DNA of 64,000 bases from Clostridium ihumii AP5 (GCF_000612845.1 NZ_CCAT010000045.1:62001-126000); one strand, 5' to 3'; counted from the first letter of the stretch, positions 1 to 9,919 are shown. The notes: generated by a model not told the origin, from the sequence alone. Made by a program: numbers and translations.

Positions 1-329
1 ACAATTCTTGTGATGAAAAATTTAATTTGCTAGATTTTGATGTTTATTGGGATAAAGATAATGCTAATTCAAATCATAAAATATTGAAATGTAACGATAA
101 TGAAGTTCCCCTTGGAACTTATATTGTACAGTGCAAATTTTCACAAGTTCCTTGTTTTATTAATGATATATTCAATTTTAATGTCGGAAGTATATTTAAA
201 AAATCTAATTCATTAGATATTTTTGAACTTCAAGAAAGAGATGGAATTAAAATTCTTACTTTAGATGGGGAATATATAAATTTAGATGAAAATATATTTA
301 AATCTACTTTCAAATATATTGAAATTTAA
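1..329 (+). CDS. C-terminal fragment of an unknown protein (cut by window edge)
   Basis: The reading frame is open from the first bases of the window (frame starting at base 3) and stops at 329. The TTG at 27 has no ribosome binding site, so it is probably internal and this is the tail of a longer gene. The visible part is about 108 residues, acidic and rich in Asn and Asp, with no membrane segment and no motif I recognise. It ends 11 bases before a strong hairpin terminator shared with the converging histidine kinase gene. No function is proposed. Confidence 0.55.
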   Translation, partial: NSCDEKFNLLDFDVYWDKDNANSNHKILKCNDNEVPLGTYIVQCKFSQVPCFINDIFNFNVGSIFKKSNSLDIFELQERDGIKILTLDGEYINLDENIFKSTFKYIEI

Positions 330-340
330 TTTAATGAATA

Positions 341-374
341 AAAATAAAGATAGTTACAAGACTATCTTTATTTT
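341..374. terminator. bidirectional hairpin terminator
   Basis: A perfect 14-bp stem (341-354 with 361-374) with a 6-base loop, T-rich on both sides. It lies between two converging genes and can serve both. Confidence 0.8.
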
Positions 375-379
375 ATGTT

Positions 380-2515
380 TTATTCTGCTATTTTAAATTT
401 TATTTGAACTTTAAACATATCTCCATCAATTTTTACATTAAACTTTCCATTTTGAATTTCAACTAAGCTCTTAGCTATTGCAATACCTAATCCTGAACCT
501 TCTGTACTTCTAGCCTCATCCCCTCTTTTAAATCTCTCCATTATTTCTTCTGATTTAAAATTTAATTCATATTTAGATATGTTTTTCACAGTAATAATTG
601 CTATGTTATTTTCTACTATTAAATCTATAAAAACTCTAGTATTTTCTAGCGAATATTTAATTGCATTTCCTATTATATTTTCAAAAACTCTCCAAAGTTT
701 TTTGCCATCAGCTATAATATATGTTTTTTCTTTTGGGAAAATTGTTTTAAAGTTTAATTTTGATTTTTTTATCTTTTCATCTAATTCTGCTAAACTTTGA
801 TTTAACAACTCACTAACTTCTACTTTTTCTAAACTTAATTCTACATTTCCACTATTAGCTTTTGATATTTCAAATAAATCTTGTATTAGAACTTTTAATC
901 TTTGAGATTTTTTATCTAAAATTAATATATAATCTTGTACATATTCAGGTGTTAACTTTTCTTTTTTTAATATATCTACATAATTAATAATAGATGTTAA
1001 TGGTGTTTTTAAATCATGTGATACATTAGTTATAAGTTCAGCTTTCATTCTTTCACTTTTCACTTCATTTTCTATAGCTTTTTTTAATCCTTCACCAATA
1101 TTATTAATATTTGATGCTAACTCTAAAAACTCATTAAACTCCGCCAAATCAAATTTATAATTTAAATTTCCATTAGCAATTTCCTTAGTACCTACTGTTA
1201 TTTTCTTTATACTTAATGCCTGTTTTGTAAAATATACATAAATATAAGCTTCGCATATAAATCCTATTAATCCTAGAAATAAAATGGATAATATATTGCC
1301 ATTATGCATGGATAGTATACTTATAATACCTGCAATACATTCTATAATTAATATTATTATAAATATTAAATTTATTTTTTTACCAAATGAAAATTTTTCA
1401 GAAACAGTTCTAAAGTATATTATTAAATCCCATGTATAACTTGCTTTTAAAAAATCTACTTTATTTTCTAAATTTCTAAAATGATAAATCATGCTAGATA
1501 TAATTAATAATATTATTGCTATACTAAAAATACTTACAATAATCAAACCAAAATTAGCTATAATCCCTAAACAAAATAAAATTAAAATGCATCTAATTTC
1601 TAATTTTATTTTATTTATCTTATAAAACATTTCCTTTAAATTATCCTTGCATAAAAGTTTATCTTCTTCAATTTTCTCTTTCTTCATTATTGTACATAAT
1701 ATTATTAGAGAAATTACAAAAACGAAAATAATTATTTGATTATTTCTAGTATTGATTTTATAATTATTATACATTTCATATATTTGATCATTTTCCTCTA
1801 TAGGGTTAATTACAACTAATTCTAAATTGTAATTTTGAAAATCATTTGAATTTATATTTAGCTTATTTCCTTCTTCATCAACTCCAACTAAATTATTTCC
1901 ATAATTTTTAACATATAATAAACCACTATTTTCATATGCTGTTCTGAATGCTTCTAGGTCTTTATAGTCAGTATTACTAAATTTACTTTTTGTTGTCTTT
2001 TCTTCTATAATAAACTTTATATTTTCTAAATTTTTCAATCCTACTCTTACATCTTTTAATTTAATTTTTCTGTTTGCTATTAAGTCTCCCACTATTCTTT
2101 CTTCATTTTCTGGATACTTAGTTTTTAATTTTTCAACTTCGCTATCTATTTTTTCCCAATATTGTTTCTTTGATTCTGTGTCATTTTCAAGTGTAGCATC
2201 CATTATTTTGTTTTTATACTCTGTTTCAACTTTTTTCTTTTCATCATTGAGTTTACTTTTGTTATAATTCATTTTATTTTCTATTTCCAAATTAGATGGA
2301 ATATAATTATATACCATACTTTCAGCGGAATTTATTATATCTTCTAATTTGGCATTAAAAACATTAGATTTTATAAAATTTCTTTCACTTAGTTCCCTAT
2401 TTTTTAGAATTCTTACGGTTTTTACACCAGTAACTATAGATGTTGATATAACTATAAATAATACAAATGTTCTAAAAAATTTATTATTAATTATATCTTT
2501 CAATTTTATATCCAA
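380..2515 (-). CDS. membrane sensor histidine kinase
   Basis: A 711-residue sensor kinase, partner of the response regulator just upstream (its start overlaps that gene's stop by 29 bases). TM1 is at about residues 12-32. An extracytoplasmic region rich in Lys and Glu, probably coiled coil, runs to about 260. Several further membrane segments lie between about 262 and 430. The dimerisation/phosphoacceptor motif SHDLKTPLT has His500. The HATPase part has the N box (IGNAIKYS) and G box (GSGLGIAIA). Family knowledge places it among VanS-like kinases that sense envelope or peptide stress. The multi-membrane input region is longer than in a simple VanS; the signal is unknown. Confidence 0.85.
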   Translation of the reverse strand: MDIKLKDIINNKFFRTFVLFIVISTSIVTGVKTVRILKNRELSERNFIKSNVFNAKLEDIINSAESMVYNYIPSNLEIENKMNYNKSKLNDEKKKVETEYKNKIMDATLENDTESKKQYWEKIDSEVEKLKTKYPENEERIVGDLIANRKIKLKDVRVGLKNLENIKFIIEEKTTKSKFSNTDYKDLEAFRTAYENSGLLYVKNYGNNLVGVDEEGNKLNINSNDFQNYNLELVVINPIEENDQIYEMYNNYKINTRNNQIIIFVFVISLIILCTIMKKEKIEEDKLLCKDNLKEMFYKINKIKLEIRCILILFCLGIIANFGLIIVSIFSIAIILLIISSMIYHFRNLENKVDFLKASYTWDLIIYFRTVSEKFSFGKKINLIFIIILIIECIAGIISILSMHNGNILSILFLGLIGFICEAYIYVYFTKQALSIKKITVGTKEIANGNLNYKFDLAEFNEFLELASNINNIGEGLKKAIENEVKSERMKAELITNVSHDLKTPLTSIINYVDILKKEKLTPEYVQDYILILDKKSQRLKVLIQDLFEISKANSGNVELSLEKVEVSELLNQSLAELDEKIKKSKLNFKTIFPKEKTYIIADGKKLWRVFENIIGNAIKYSLENTRVFIDLIVENNIAIITVKNISKYELNFKSEEIMERFKRGDEARSTEGSGLGIAIAKSLVEIQNGKFNVKIDGDMFKVQIKFKIAE

Positions 2516-3191
2516 TTCCCCACACCACCTTTAAATATTTTGGTTCTTTAGGATTTATTTCTATTTTTTCTCTAATTCTTCTTATATGAACTGCCACAGT
2601 ATTTTCAGCATTAAAGCTTGGTTCATTCCAAACTTTTTCATATATACTGTCTATAGAGAAAACTGTACCTTGATTTTCCATTAATAGCTTCAATATTTTA
2701 AATTCAATTGGTGTAATTTTTATATTTTCTCCATCAACAGTTACTTCTTTTGTTCTTGTGTTTACTGTAAGACCATCGCTTCTAATTTCTTCACAATCAT
2801 TCTCACTTTTATAATTCCCTAAAATAGTATATCTTCTAAGCTGTGACTTAACTCTTGCTATTAATTCTAAAGGATTAAATGGCTTTGTAATGTAATCATC
2901 TGCACCCATGTTTAATCCTAAAACTTTATCTGTATCTTCTGATTTTGCTGAAATTAATATTATAGGTATATTTTTTTCTTCTCTTATTTTCATAGTTGCT
3001 CTAAGACCATCCATATTAGGCATCATAATGTCCATAAGTATTAACTGTATTTGGCTTTCCATCAAAGTTTCCATTGCTGATAATCCATCATAAGCTTTCA
3101 CCACATTTATACCTTCATTTTTCAAATAAATTTCTATAGAATCAACTATTTCCCTATCATCATCTACAACTAACACATTATAATTTTCCAT
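2487..3191 (-). CDS. OmpR-family response regulator
   Basis: A 234-residue receiver plus winged-helix regulator. The acidic pocket is D10-D12, the phosphoacceptor is Asp54 (LMDIMMP), and the conserved Lys lies in ITKPF. The C-terminal half is a Trans_reg_C domain ending in GIGYKIE. It is VanR-like and is co-transcribed with the kinase through an overlapping stop/start, so the two should form one phosphorelay. No dedicated target gene lies beside them. Confidence 0.88.
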   Translation of the reverse strand: MENYNVLVVDDDREIVDSIEIYLKNEGINVVKAYDGLSAMETLMESQIQLILMDIMMPNMDGLRATMKIREEKNIPIILISAKSEDTDKVLGLNMGADDYITKPFNPLELIARVKSQLRRYTILGNYKSENDCEEIRSDGLTVNTRTKEVTVDGENIKITPIEFKILKLLMENQGTVFSIDSIYEKVWNEPSFNAENTVAVHIRRIREKIEINPKEPKYLKVVWGIGYKIERYN

Positions 3192-3199
3192 TAATATCC

Positions 3200-3430
3200 C
3201 CCTTATTTACCATTCATAACTAATTAACAATGATTTGTAATTCACTATTAATTCTTTATCCTTAATTTTTATATCATATTTTTTTCATTTTCAATTGAAA
3301 TACGAACAAGTAAATGCATAACATTAAGGATAAAACAAGCTTGAAGTTATTCTTAATATGATTTAAGAATAACTAAACTACTTTAAATTCAAGCTTGCTT
3401 TCCATAAGTGTATCTCTGTTTAGGTTAGTT
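3200..3430. repeat. structured intergenic sequence, probably a degraded copy of the dispersed repeat
   Basis: This 490-base gap has no gene. It holds nested inverted repeats: CAAGCTTGAA (3336-3345) pairs with TTCAAGCTTG (3388-3397), and inside it a 12-bp stem (3345-3356 with 3363-3374) has a 6-base loop. Stretches such as CAATTGAAATACGA and AAATTCAAGCTTG resemble parts of the dispersed repeat copies at 35.6 and 58.0 kb, so it may be a remnant of one. The rest of the gap to 3675 is plain AT-rich DNA. Confidence 0.4.
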
Positions 3431-3689
3431 ATATTTATATAATACCTTCCATATCTTACAAACTACTTATTATATTTCTTAAGAATTTCTTACAATTATT
3501 TCTTATATATGATTTTATAATGTTTATGTTTAAATGAAAAGTTTTCACAAATTTAATTGTCTATTTTTTTCTTGTATGAATATATTATTTAATAAGCAAA
3601 ATTTAATTTAGTACATCGATACATTAGTGTGTTAAATCATATTGATATGATTTTTTCAATAAATTTTATATTTTAGGTAGGTGTTTTTA

Positions 3690-4487
3690 TTGAAAATTGG
3701 TGGACGATCAGGTCATAATCCTCTAGCTCCAGGAGCTTCTGGTATCATTGATGAAACTTTAGAGGATAGAAAAATTTTTTTATCTTCTAAATCATATCTA
3801 GAAAAGTACAATTCTTTTGTAGATTGCTATCCTGGAAATATGAATAATGCAAATACAGAATTGATGTATGGAATAAATAAAGCTAATTCAAACTCTGTAG
3901 ATTTATTCTATTCCGTTCATCTAAACAAAGCTTATGATATATATAATGGTGCGATAGGTGCTGAAGTATGGGTTCATCCTAATGCTAGCAGTTCAACTAT
4001 CTCTATTGCTAATAGAATTTTAAATAATTTAAAGAATTTAGGCTTTTTAAATCGTGGAGTTAAAACTTCTTCTGAACTTGCTGAACTTAACTCAACAAAT
4101 ATGGAAGCTATGATAATTGAATGTTTTTTCTGTGAAGCAACAACAGATGTATCCATTTATAAAAAATATGGTGCTGAGGAGTTGGGATTTGCAATTGCCA
4201 ATGGAATTGACCCTAAAGTTATCAAAAACACTAACTCTAATGAGGTGAATAAAGTGAAATACTTAGTAATATATAATAATGATGTTGATAAACGTGCTGC
4301 TGAATATCTTGCTGACTATTTAAAATGTGCAACAATAAATGAAACTAACTATGATTCTAACACATTAAAAGCTGAAACTATAATTACTGTAGGTGGAGGA
4401 GTGAAAACTAAAGGCACTTTAGCACTTTATGGCAGCGATAGATATGAAACATTAAAAGCTGTATTAAAATATATGAATAAATTATAA
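3690..4487 (+). CDS. phage-type endolysin, N-acetylmuramoyl-L-alanine amidase (Amidase_3)
   Basis: Cleaves the amide link between muramic acid and the stem peptide. The TTG at 3690 is chosen as start because AGGTAGGTG lies just upstream; the GTG at 3681 is inside that ribosome binding site. The resulting 265-residue protein has likely zinc ligands His9 (SGHNP), Glu22 and His77 (SVHLN) and a catalytic Glu144 (IIECFF). Residues about 189-265 match the wall-binding domain of clostridial phage endolysins such as CTP1L and CD27L (YNN-DxxAAEYLADYL, TVGG, GSDRYET). An in-frame GTG with its own binding site lies at 4254. No holin or other phage gene is nearby, so this is a lone or domesticated lysin. 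Confidence 0.85.
   Translation: MKIGGRSGHNPLAPGASGIIDETLEDRKIFLSSKSYLEKYNSFVDCYPGNMNNANTELMYGINKANSNSVDLFYSVHLNKAYDIYNGAIGAEVWVHPNASSSTISIANRILNNLKNLGFLNRGVKTSSELAELNSTNMEAMIIECFFCEATTDVSIYKKYGAEELGFAIANGIDPKVIKNTNSNEVNKVKYLVIYNNDVDKRAAEYLADYLKCATINETNYDSNTLKAETIITVGGGVKTKGTLALYGSDRYETLKAVLKYMNKL
4241..4256 (+). promoter_or_regulatory. internal ribosome binding site and GTG start for a separate wall-binding domain
   Basis: Within the endolysin, TGAGGTG (4241-4247) sits at good distance before an in-frame GTG at 4254 (codon 189), exactly at the linker between the amidase and wall-binding domains. CTP1L and CD27L endolysins make a short C-terminal product from an equivalent site. The second product is inferred here. 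Confidence 0.6.
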
Positions 4488-4491
4488 TATT

Positions 4492-4522
4492 AAAGATGTC
4501 TATAAAACTTATAGGCATCTTT
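4492..4522 (+). terminator. endolysin terminator
   Basis: A 14-bp stem with one G-T pair and a 3-base loop, followed by TTTT, starting 5 bases after the endolysin stop. Confidence 0.8.
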
Positions 4523-4529
4523 TTATTAT

Positions 4530-4970
4530 GTAACATAAATTAAAATTTCAATTAATTGAAATTTTTATATTTTAACTTTTAGTTAATAAAATTAATTATT
4601 ATATAATTAAAATTATATACATATTTACAACTATACTAAAACTCACTATTATATATACACTTTTTTAAAGAAATCAAATAAATAAATATATTTAAATAAC
4701 ATATTTATTTCCATTTAATTACTTATATTTAATTTTTATCAATTAAATTATTAGAAAACTTTCACTATATTAAATAATATTAAAAATATAAATTAAATAT
4801 AATTTTATATTTTTGTTAATAATTTGTTAACTTTTTATTGCTATATTTATTTTTTTTTGTTAATATAAGTTTTGTACTAATATTTACATAAATAATTAAA
4901 TATGAATTTGAATATTTAGTTATAATAATATTTACATATTTTATAATTTTCTTAAAATAATGAATTTTTA
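4530..4970. other. gene-free AT-rich intergenic region
   Basis: Almost pure A/T with many short palindromes but no ORF with a ribosome binding site and no recognisable RNA structure. It presumably contains the promoter of the aminopeptidase gene, but no clear -35/-10 pair could be assigned. Confidence 0.5.
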
Positions 4971-4989
4971 ATTTTTGGAGGTATTACTA

Positions 4990-6222
4990 ATGAATAATTT
5001 TGAACAAAGTTTAAAAAAATATGCAGACCTTGCAGTTGGTGTTGGTATCAATATACAAAAAAATCAAACACTAGTTGTTAACTCACCTATCGAATGTGCA
5101 GAGTTTGCTAGAGCAATATCTGAAGCAGCTTATAAAAGAGGTGCTAAAAACGTTATCATGAGATGGAATGATGAAAAATCTGCATTAATAAAATATTTAA
5201 ATGCACCAGAAGAAGCATTTAATGAATTTTCTAAATTTGAAGCTGATGAACTTGCTGATTTAGCTAAAAATGATGCAGCTTTCTTAACTATATATGCACA
5301 AGATCCAGAAATATTAAAACCTGTAGATCCAACTAGAATAGCTACTGCTAATAAAGTACGTTCTATAGCTTTAAAAGAATTTAGAGAATATACAATGAGC
5401 AGTACAGTTTCTTGGAACATAGTATCTGTTCCAACAGAAGCTTGGGCTAAAAAAGTATTCCCTAACACTTCTTCACAAGAAGCAATGGATAAATTATGGG
5501 ATGCAATCTTCAAAATAGTTAGAGTTGACAAAGAAGATCCAGTTGAAGCTTGGAATGAGCACTTAGAAACAATCAAAAAAAGTAAATCATTCTTAAATGA
5601 AAAGAAATTCAAAAAATTACACTACAAATCAGCAATAACTGACTTAGTTATTGAATTACCTGAAAAACACCTATGGGCAGGTGGTGGAGAATTCAACGGA
5701 AAGAAAAATTTCTTCGTTGCTAACATGCCAACTGAAGAAGTTTACACTTTACCATTAAAAACAGGTGTTAACGGAAAAGTTTCAAGCACAAAACCACTTA
5801 ACTATGGCGGAAATTTAATTGATAACTTTACTTTAACATTTAAAGATGGAAAAGTTGTTGATTTCACAGCTGAACAAGGATATGATACTTTAAAAGAATT
5901 ATTAGATACTGATGAAGGAGCTAGATACTTAGGAGAAGTTGCTTTAGTACCATACGATTCTCCAATCTCTAACTCAAACATAGTATTCTTTAATACATTA
6001 TTTGACGAAAATGCATCTTGTCACTTAGCATTTGGAAATGCTTATCCAACATGTTTAGTAGATGGAAGCGAAATGTCTCAAGAAGAATTCATAAATGCTG
6101 GTGCTAATACATCATTAACTCACGTTGACTTTATGATAGGATCAAGCGATTTAGATATCATTGGAATAACTGAAAATGATGAAGAATTCTATGTATTCAA
6201 AAACGGAAACTGGGCTTTTTAA
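4990..6222 (+). CDS. M29-family metallo-aminopeptidase (AmpS/PepS type)
   Basis: A 410-residue cytoplasmic aminopeptidase that releases N-terminal residues from peptides. ATG 4990 is preferred because TTGGAGGT lies 7-8 bases upstream; the longer frame starting at 4975 would begin inside that site. Recognisable M29 stretches are LPEKHLWAGGGE, NMPTEEVYTLPLK, the GEVALVPYDSPIS block and the C-terminal THVDFMIGSSDLD that supplies metal ligands. Its length is typical for the family. It is transcribed alone, closed by a strong terminator, and fits a proteolytic, peptide-using lifestyle. Codon use is more C/G-rich in places than its neighbours, as expected of a well-expressed gene. Confidence 0.9.
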   Translation: MNNFEQSLKKYADLAVGVGINIQKNQTLVVNSPIECAEFARAISEAAYKRGAKNVIMRWNDEKSALIKYLNAPEEAFNEFSKFEADELADLAKNDAAFLTIYAQDPEILKPVDPTRIATANKVRSIALKEFREYTMSSTVSWNIVSVPTEAWAKKVFPNTSSQEAMDKLWDAIFKIVRVDKEDPVEAWNEHLETIKKSKSFLNEKKFKKLHYKSAITDLVIELPEKHLWAGGGEFNGKKNFFVANMPTEEVYTLPLKTGVNGKVSSTKPLNYGGNLIDNFTLTFKDGKVVDFTAEQGYDTLKELLDTDEGARYLGEVALVPYDSPISNSNIVFFNTLFDENASCHLAFGNAYPTCLVDGSEMSQEEFINAGANTSLTHVDFMIGSSDLDIIGITENDEEFYVFKNGNWAF

Positions 6223-6240
6223 TTTTAAATTCATAAAAAG

Positions 6241-6267
6241 ATAAAAGAGGAATTTTTCCTCTTTTAT
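6241..6267 (+). terminator. aminopeptidase terminator
   Basis: A 12-bp stem (6241-6252 with 6256-6267), then a run of T. Confidence 0.85.
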
Positions 6268-6337
6268 TTTTTTATGAATTTTTTCTATATAAAATAATAT
6301 TAATAATATATAACAATTTAATAGAGGTTATTAAATA

Positions 6338-7621
6338 ATGAAGTATGAAAGTTCTAATTGGTATCCACTTGATAATGCTGGAAAATTATATCCTTCTATA
6401 ATGTCTTGGAGAGTTACAACTGTTTTTAGATTTTCAGTTACTTTAAAAAAGTTAGTAGATAAAGATGCTCTACAATCTGCATTAAATATTATTATAAATA
6501 GATTTCCATATTTCCAAGTGAATTTACGTCCTGGTTTCTTTTGGTACTATTTTGATCAAACCAATAAAAAACCACTTGTTGAAAAGGAAGAATACTATCC
6601 TTGTACTGGAATGGAATTAAAGAGAAATGACACCTTTCCATTTAGAGTATTTTATTTTAACTGTAAAATTTCTGTTGAATTTACTCATGCAATAACTGAT
6701 GGTACTGGGGCCTTAGTTTTTTTTAAATGTTTATTAAATGAATATTTTAATAAGCTAGGAGTAAAAACATCACCTATAAATGAAGTTTTTTTTAAATATG
6801 ATTCTATACCTAGTAATGCTGAATTCGAGGATTCTTTTAAAAAGCACTTCAATACTAATATACCTAGTCCAACCCTTATGCCTTTAGCCTTTCATTTTCC
6901 TATGGATTTGGACACTAAAGGTGTTTATCATATAGTAACAGGTATTTTACCTCTAACAGAAGTTTTAAAACTATCTAAAAGCTACTCTGCAACTATTACA
7001 GAATTTTTGATTGCTATTTATTTTGAAACAATAATAGATTATATGAAATTATTAGAGGAGAATGACATTCCCTTTAGTATGAGACCCATAATTTTAAATG
7101 TTCCTGTAAATCTAAGAAAAATGTATAATTCAACTACATTAAGAAATTTTTTTATTTCTGTAACACCAATGTTAGATCCTCGCCTTGGTGATTATACTTT
7201 TGAAGAAATAATACAAATTGTTAAAAGTTATATGGAAATAAAAACACATAAACGATTCATAAATCAACATATAAGTAAAAATGTAAAAAGTGAATTATTT
7301 TTTATAAATAGAACTGTACCTTTAGTAATTAAAAATTTGCTTATGCCTTTAGCTTATAATACTTTTGCTGAAGGAATTTACACAAGTGGTCTATCTAATC
7401 TAGGAAAAATAACTCTACCTAAAGAAATTGAAGGCTTTATTGAAAAATTTGAAGCTTATCCTCCTCCAAGCCTTGGAAATAAAATAAAAGTCGTTGTATT
7501 AAGCTTTAAAGAAAATCTTTTTATAAGTTTTGGTAAAGTTACAACTGATTCTAATATAGAAAGAATCTTTTTTACAAAATTAAGAAAGCTTGGAATACCA
7601 ATTAAAATCGAAACAAACTAA
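6338..7621 (+). CDS. condensation/AATase-like acyltransferase, copy 1
   Basis: A 427-residue soluble protein of the CoA-dependent acyltransferase/condensation superfamily. The catalytic HxxxDG motif is His117-Ala-Ile-Thr-Asp121-Gly122, and a later NVPVNLR/NFF region resembles the bridging part of the fold. Such enzymes move an acyl group from CoA or a carrier to an alcohol or amine; the substrate is not visible. The next gene, 21 bases on, encodes a zinc-ribbon membrane protein. The pair recurs at 8606-10636, with the two acyltransferases clearly paralogous along their length (shared PLDNAGKLYPSIMSWRV, FEAYPPPS). Often annotated as alcohol acetyltransferase, but that specificity is unproven. 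Confidence 0.75.
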   Translation: MKYESSNWYPLDNAGKLYPSIMSWRVTTVFRFSVTLKKLVDKDALQSALNIIINRFPYFQVNLRPGFFWYYFDQTNKKPLVEKEEYYPCTGMELKRNDTFPFRVFYFNCKISVEFTHAITDGTGALVFFKCLLNEYFNKLGVKTSPINEVFFKYDSIPSNAEFEDSFKKHFNTNIPSPTLMPLAFHFPMDLDTKGVYHIVTGILPLTEVLKLSKSYSATITEFLIAIYFETIIDYMKLLEENDIPFSMRPIILNVPVNLRKMYNSTTLRNFFISVTPMLDPRLGDYTFEEIIQIVKSYMEIKTHKRFINQHISKNVKSELFFINRTVPLVIKNLLMPLAYNTFAEGIYTSGLSNLGKITLPKEIEGFIEKFEAYPPPSLGNKIKVVVLSFKENLFISFGKVTTDSNIERIFFTKLRKLGIPIKIETN

Positions 7622-7642
7622 AATCTTAAAGGAGGTTTTAAA

Positions 7643-8359
7643 ATGCCCTATTGTCCTAAATGTGGAGTTGAAATCAATTATGGTGTAAAAAAGTGCCCTT
7701 TATGTAAATTTTCACTTCCACCACTTGAACCAGATTACACAAGAAAAAGCTATGAGAATTTTCCTAATGCACAAAATATATATGATAAAAAAGTTAAGGA
7801 ATTTAAAAAAATACTTTATTCTGTAATTAAAGCTATTTGCATATGCAGCGTTTTTATAACTATATTTTATAATTTCTACGTTTCGGGAAAACTTACTTGG
7901 TCTAAATATTCCAGTGTAAGTATAATAGCTGCAATGCTATATTTCTATTTAATGTTAGATTTGCAATGGGATTTTAAAAATTTTTTAATTGGAGGCGCCA
8001 TTAATACATTTATTTTACTTTTACTATTTGATATTTTTGATGGAAATCTTTCCTGGTCAATTAGACTAGGTCTGCCTTTTATTGTAATGACTGTATGCTT
8101 GCTTTCAATTGTTTACGAGGTCATAAAATTCACTAAAAATAAATTTTTTAATGTAGCTGGTTATACTTTAATAGCTTTAGGTTTATATTGCATTGGTGTT
8201 AATGGATTTATCTCATTAAGTATTCAAGGCATATTTAAACTTACTTGGTCAATATTTGTTTCAATAATATTAATTCCTCTTGGATTACTACTTATATATA
8301 TTCATCACAAACTACCTAACTCACTTAAATTGAAATTAAAGAAAAAATTTCATTTATAA
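7643..8359 (+). CDS. zinc-ribbon membrane protein (DUF6320-like), copy 1
   Basis: A 238-residue protein with an N-terminal zinc ribbon (Cys4, Cys7, Cys18, Cys21), a short linker, then about six hydrophobic segments from residue 60 to 225 and a basic tail ending KKKFHL. An AAAGGAGG site precedes the ATG. It is translated directly after the acyltransferase, suggesting a membrane partner, perhaps presenting substrate or moving the acylated product. Conserved TWSKYS and LSWSIRLGLP motifs recur in copy 2. The family has no established function that I know of. Confidence 0.7.
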   Translation: MPYCPKCGVEINYGVKKCPLCKFSLPPLEPDYTRKSYENFPNAQNIYDKKVKEFKKILYSVIKAICICSVFITIFYNFYVSGKLTWSKYSSVSIIAAMLYFYLMLDLQWDFKNFLIGGAINTFILLLLFDIFDGNLSWSIRLGLPFIVMTVCLLSIVYEVIKFTKNKFFNVAGYTLIALGLYCIGVNGFISLSIQGIFKLTWSIFVSIILIPLGLLLIYIHHKLPNSLKLKLKKKFHL

Positions 8360-8366
8360 ATACTTC

Positions 8367-8429
8367 AAATTGCTGAATTAAATCTTATGAATCAATAAAT
8401 ACTAAAATAAGATTTATATTTAGCAATTT
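8367..8429 (+). terminator. imperfect hairpin terminator after module copy 1
   Basis: A long interrupted stem: AAATTGCT at the base pairs with AGCAATTT, and AAATCTTA with TAAGATTT, followed by TCTTTATTTT. It separates the two modules, so each probably has its own promoter in the AT-rich 8430-8590 stretch. Confidence 0.6.
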
Positions 8430-8605
8430 CTTTATTTTAATAAAATTTATTAAAATTTTATTAAATCAATATAGTAAATTCAATTTAATAAATATATAAT
8501 TTAATTATATGTTTATAAGTAAATAAAGTTATTTTTACTAATTTATTTAATATACAAAATTACACTAAATCATGTATTTATATTGATTTTCTAGAAAGGT
8601 AATCT

Positions 8606-9901
8606 ATGAAAGATAATTTTAAATCAAATTGGTATCCTTTAGATAATGCTGGCAAACTTTATCCATCTATAATGTCTTGGAGAGTTAGCACATTATTTAG
8701 AATTTCTGTTACTTTAACAGAAACTGTAGATAAAGATATTCTTCAAAATGCTTTATCAAAAATAATAAATCGCTTTCCATATTTTCAAGTTAATTTAAGG
8801 CCAGGACTATTTTGGTATTATTTTGACTACACTGAAAATATTCCTAAAGTGGAAGAGGAAATATACTATCCTTGTATGTGTTTAAAATTAAAAAAGAAAA
8901 ATCAATTTCCTTTTAGAGTTTTATACTATAATAAAAAGATTTCAGTAGAATTTTCTCATAGCATTACTGATGGTACTGGCGGCATAATTTTTCTTCAAAG
9001 TTTACTTAAAGAGTACTTTAAAGAAAAAAATATTTTTTCTTCAGAGCCTAAAAATGATTTCTTTAATTATTCAGACTATCCTAAGGCTGAAGAATTTGAA
9101 GACTCATTTAAGAAACATTATAACAAAAATATACCAGTACCAAATAAATTACCAAAAGCCTTTCATTTTCCAGTTAATTTGGAGAACAAAGGTGTATATC
9201 ATATAGTTACAGGCATAATTCCTGTACGTGATATTTTGTCCATTTCTAAAAAATTTAATGTTACACTTACTGAGTTTCTAATTGCTGTTTATTTTGAAAC
9301 TATACTTGATTATATAGAAATATTAAAAATAGAAAATCCAAACTTAAAACTTAATCCTATAGTTTTAAATGTACCTGTAAATTTAAGAAATCTATATAAT
9401 TCTAGTACACTTAGAAATTTCTTTACAACTGTAACACCTAACATTGATCCTAGGCTATCTAAATATTCTTTTGAAGAAATACTAGCTTATGTACATAATT
9501 ATATGAATTATAAAGTTAATCGTCGTTTTATTGATCAATATATTTCTAAAAATATAAAAAGTGAACTATCTATTTTAAATAGAATTACTCCTCTTTTTAT
9601 TAAAAATTTAGTATTGCCTTTTGCATATAGTAGATTAGCTGAAGGAAGTTATACCAGTGGATTATCTAATTTAGGTAAAATATCTGTACCTAAAGAACTA
9701 GAACCATATATTGAACGATTTGAAGCTTATCCACCACCTAGTGAAGGTAACAAAATAAAAATAGTAACTATTAGTTATAAAGATAATTTATATATAACTT
9801 TTGGTAAACTTACTACTGATAAAAATATAGAAAGAATATTTTTTAGCAAACTAAAAAAAATGGGACTTAATATAAAAATAGAAACTAACGATACTTTTTA
9901 A
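8606..9901 (+). CDS. condensation/AATase-like acyltransferase, copy 2
   Basis: A 431-residue paralogue of the protein at 6338-7621. It keeps the motif His118-Ser-Ile-Thr-Asp122-Gly123, the PLDNAGKLYPSIMSWRV opening and the AYPPPSEGNKIKIV block. Divergence is spread along the whole length, so the duplication is old rather than recent. It is followed after 18 bases by the second zinc-ribbon gene. Both copies look intact, which argues that they handle different substrates or conditions. Confidence 0.75.
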   Translation: MKDNFKSNWYPLDNAGKLYPSIMSWRVSTLFRISVTLTETVDKDILQNALSKIINRFPYFQVNLRPGLFWYYFDYTENIPKVEEEIYYPCMCLKLKKKNQFPFRVLYYNKKISVEFSHSITDGTGGIIFLQSLLKEYFKEKNIFSSEPKNDFFNYSDYPKAEEFEDSFKKHYNKNIPVPNKLPKAFHFPVNLENKGVYHIVTGIIPVRDILSISKKFNVTLTEFLIAVYFETILDYIEILKIENPNLKLNPIVLNVPVNLRNLYNSSTLRNFFTTVTPNIDPRLSKYSFEEILAYVHNYMNYKVNRRFIDQYISKNIKSELSILNRITPLFIKNLVLPFAYSRLAEGSYTSGLSNLGKISVPKELEPYIERFEAYPPPSEGNKIKIVTISYKDNLYITFGKLTTDKNIERIFFSKLKKMGLNIKIETNDTF

Positions 9902-9919
9902 AATTTGGAGGTGATTCTT

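Noticed and set aside
3690..4487. Endolysin as evidence of a prophage
   Set aside because: No holin, tail, integrase or packaging gene on either side; neighbours are ordinary chromosomal genes.
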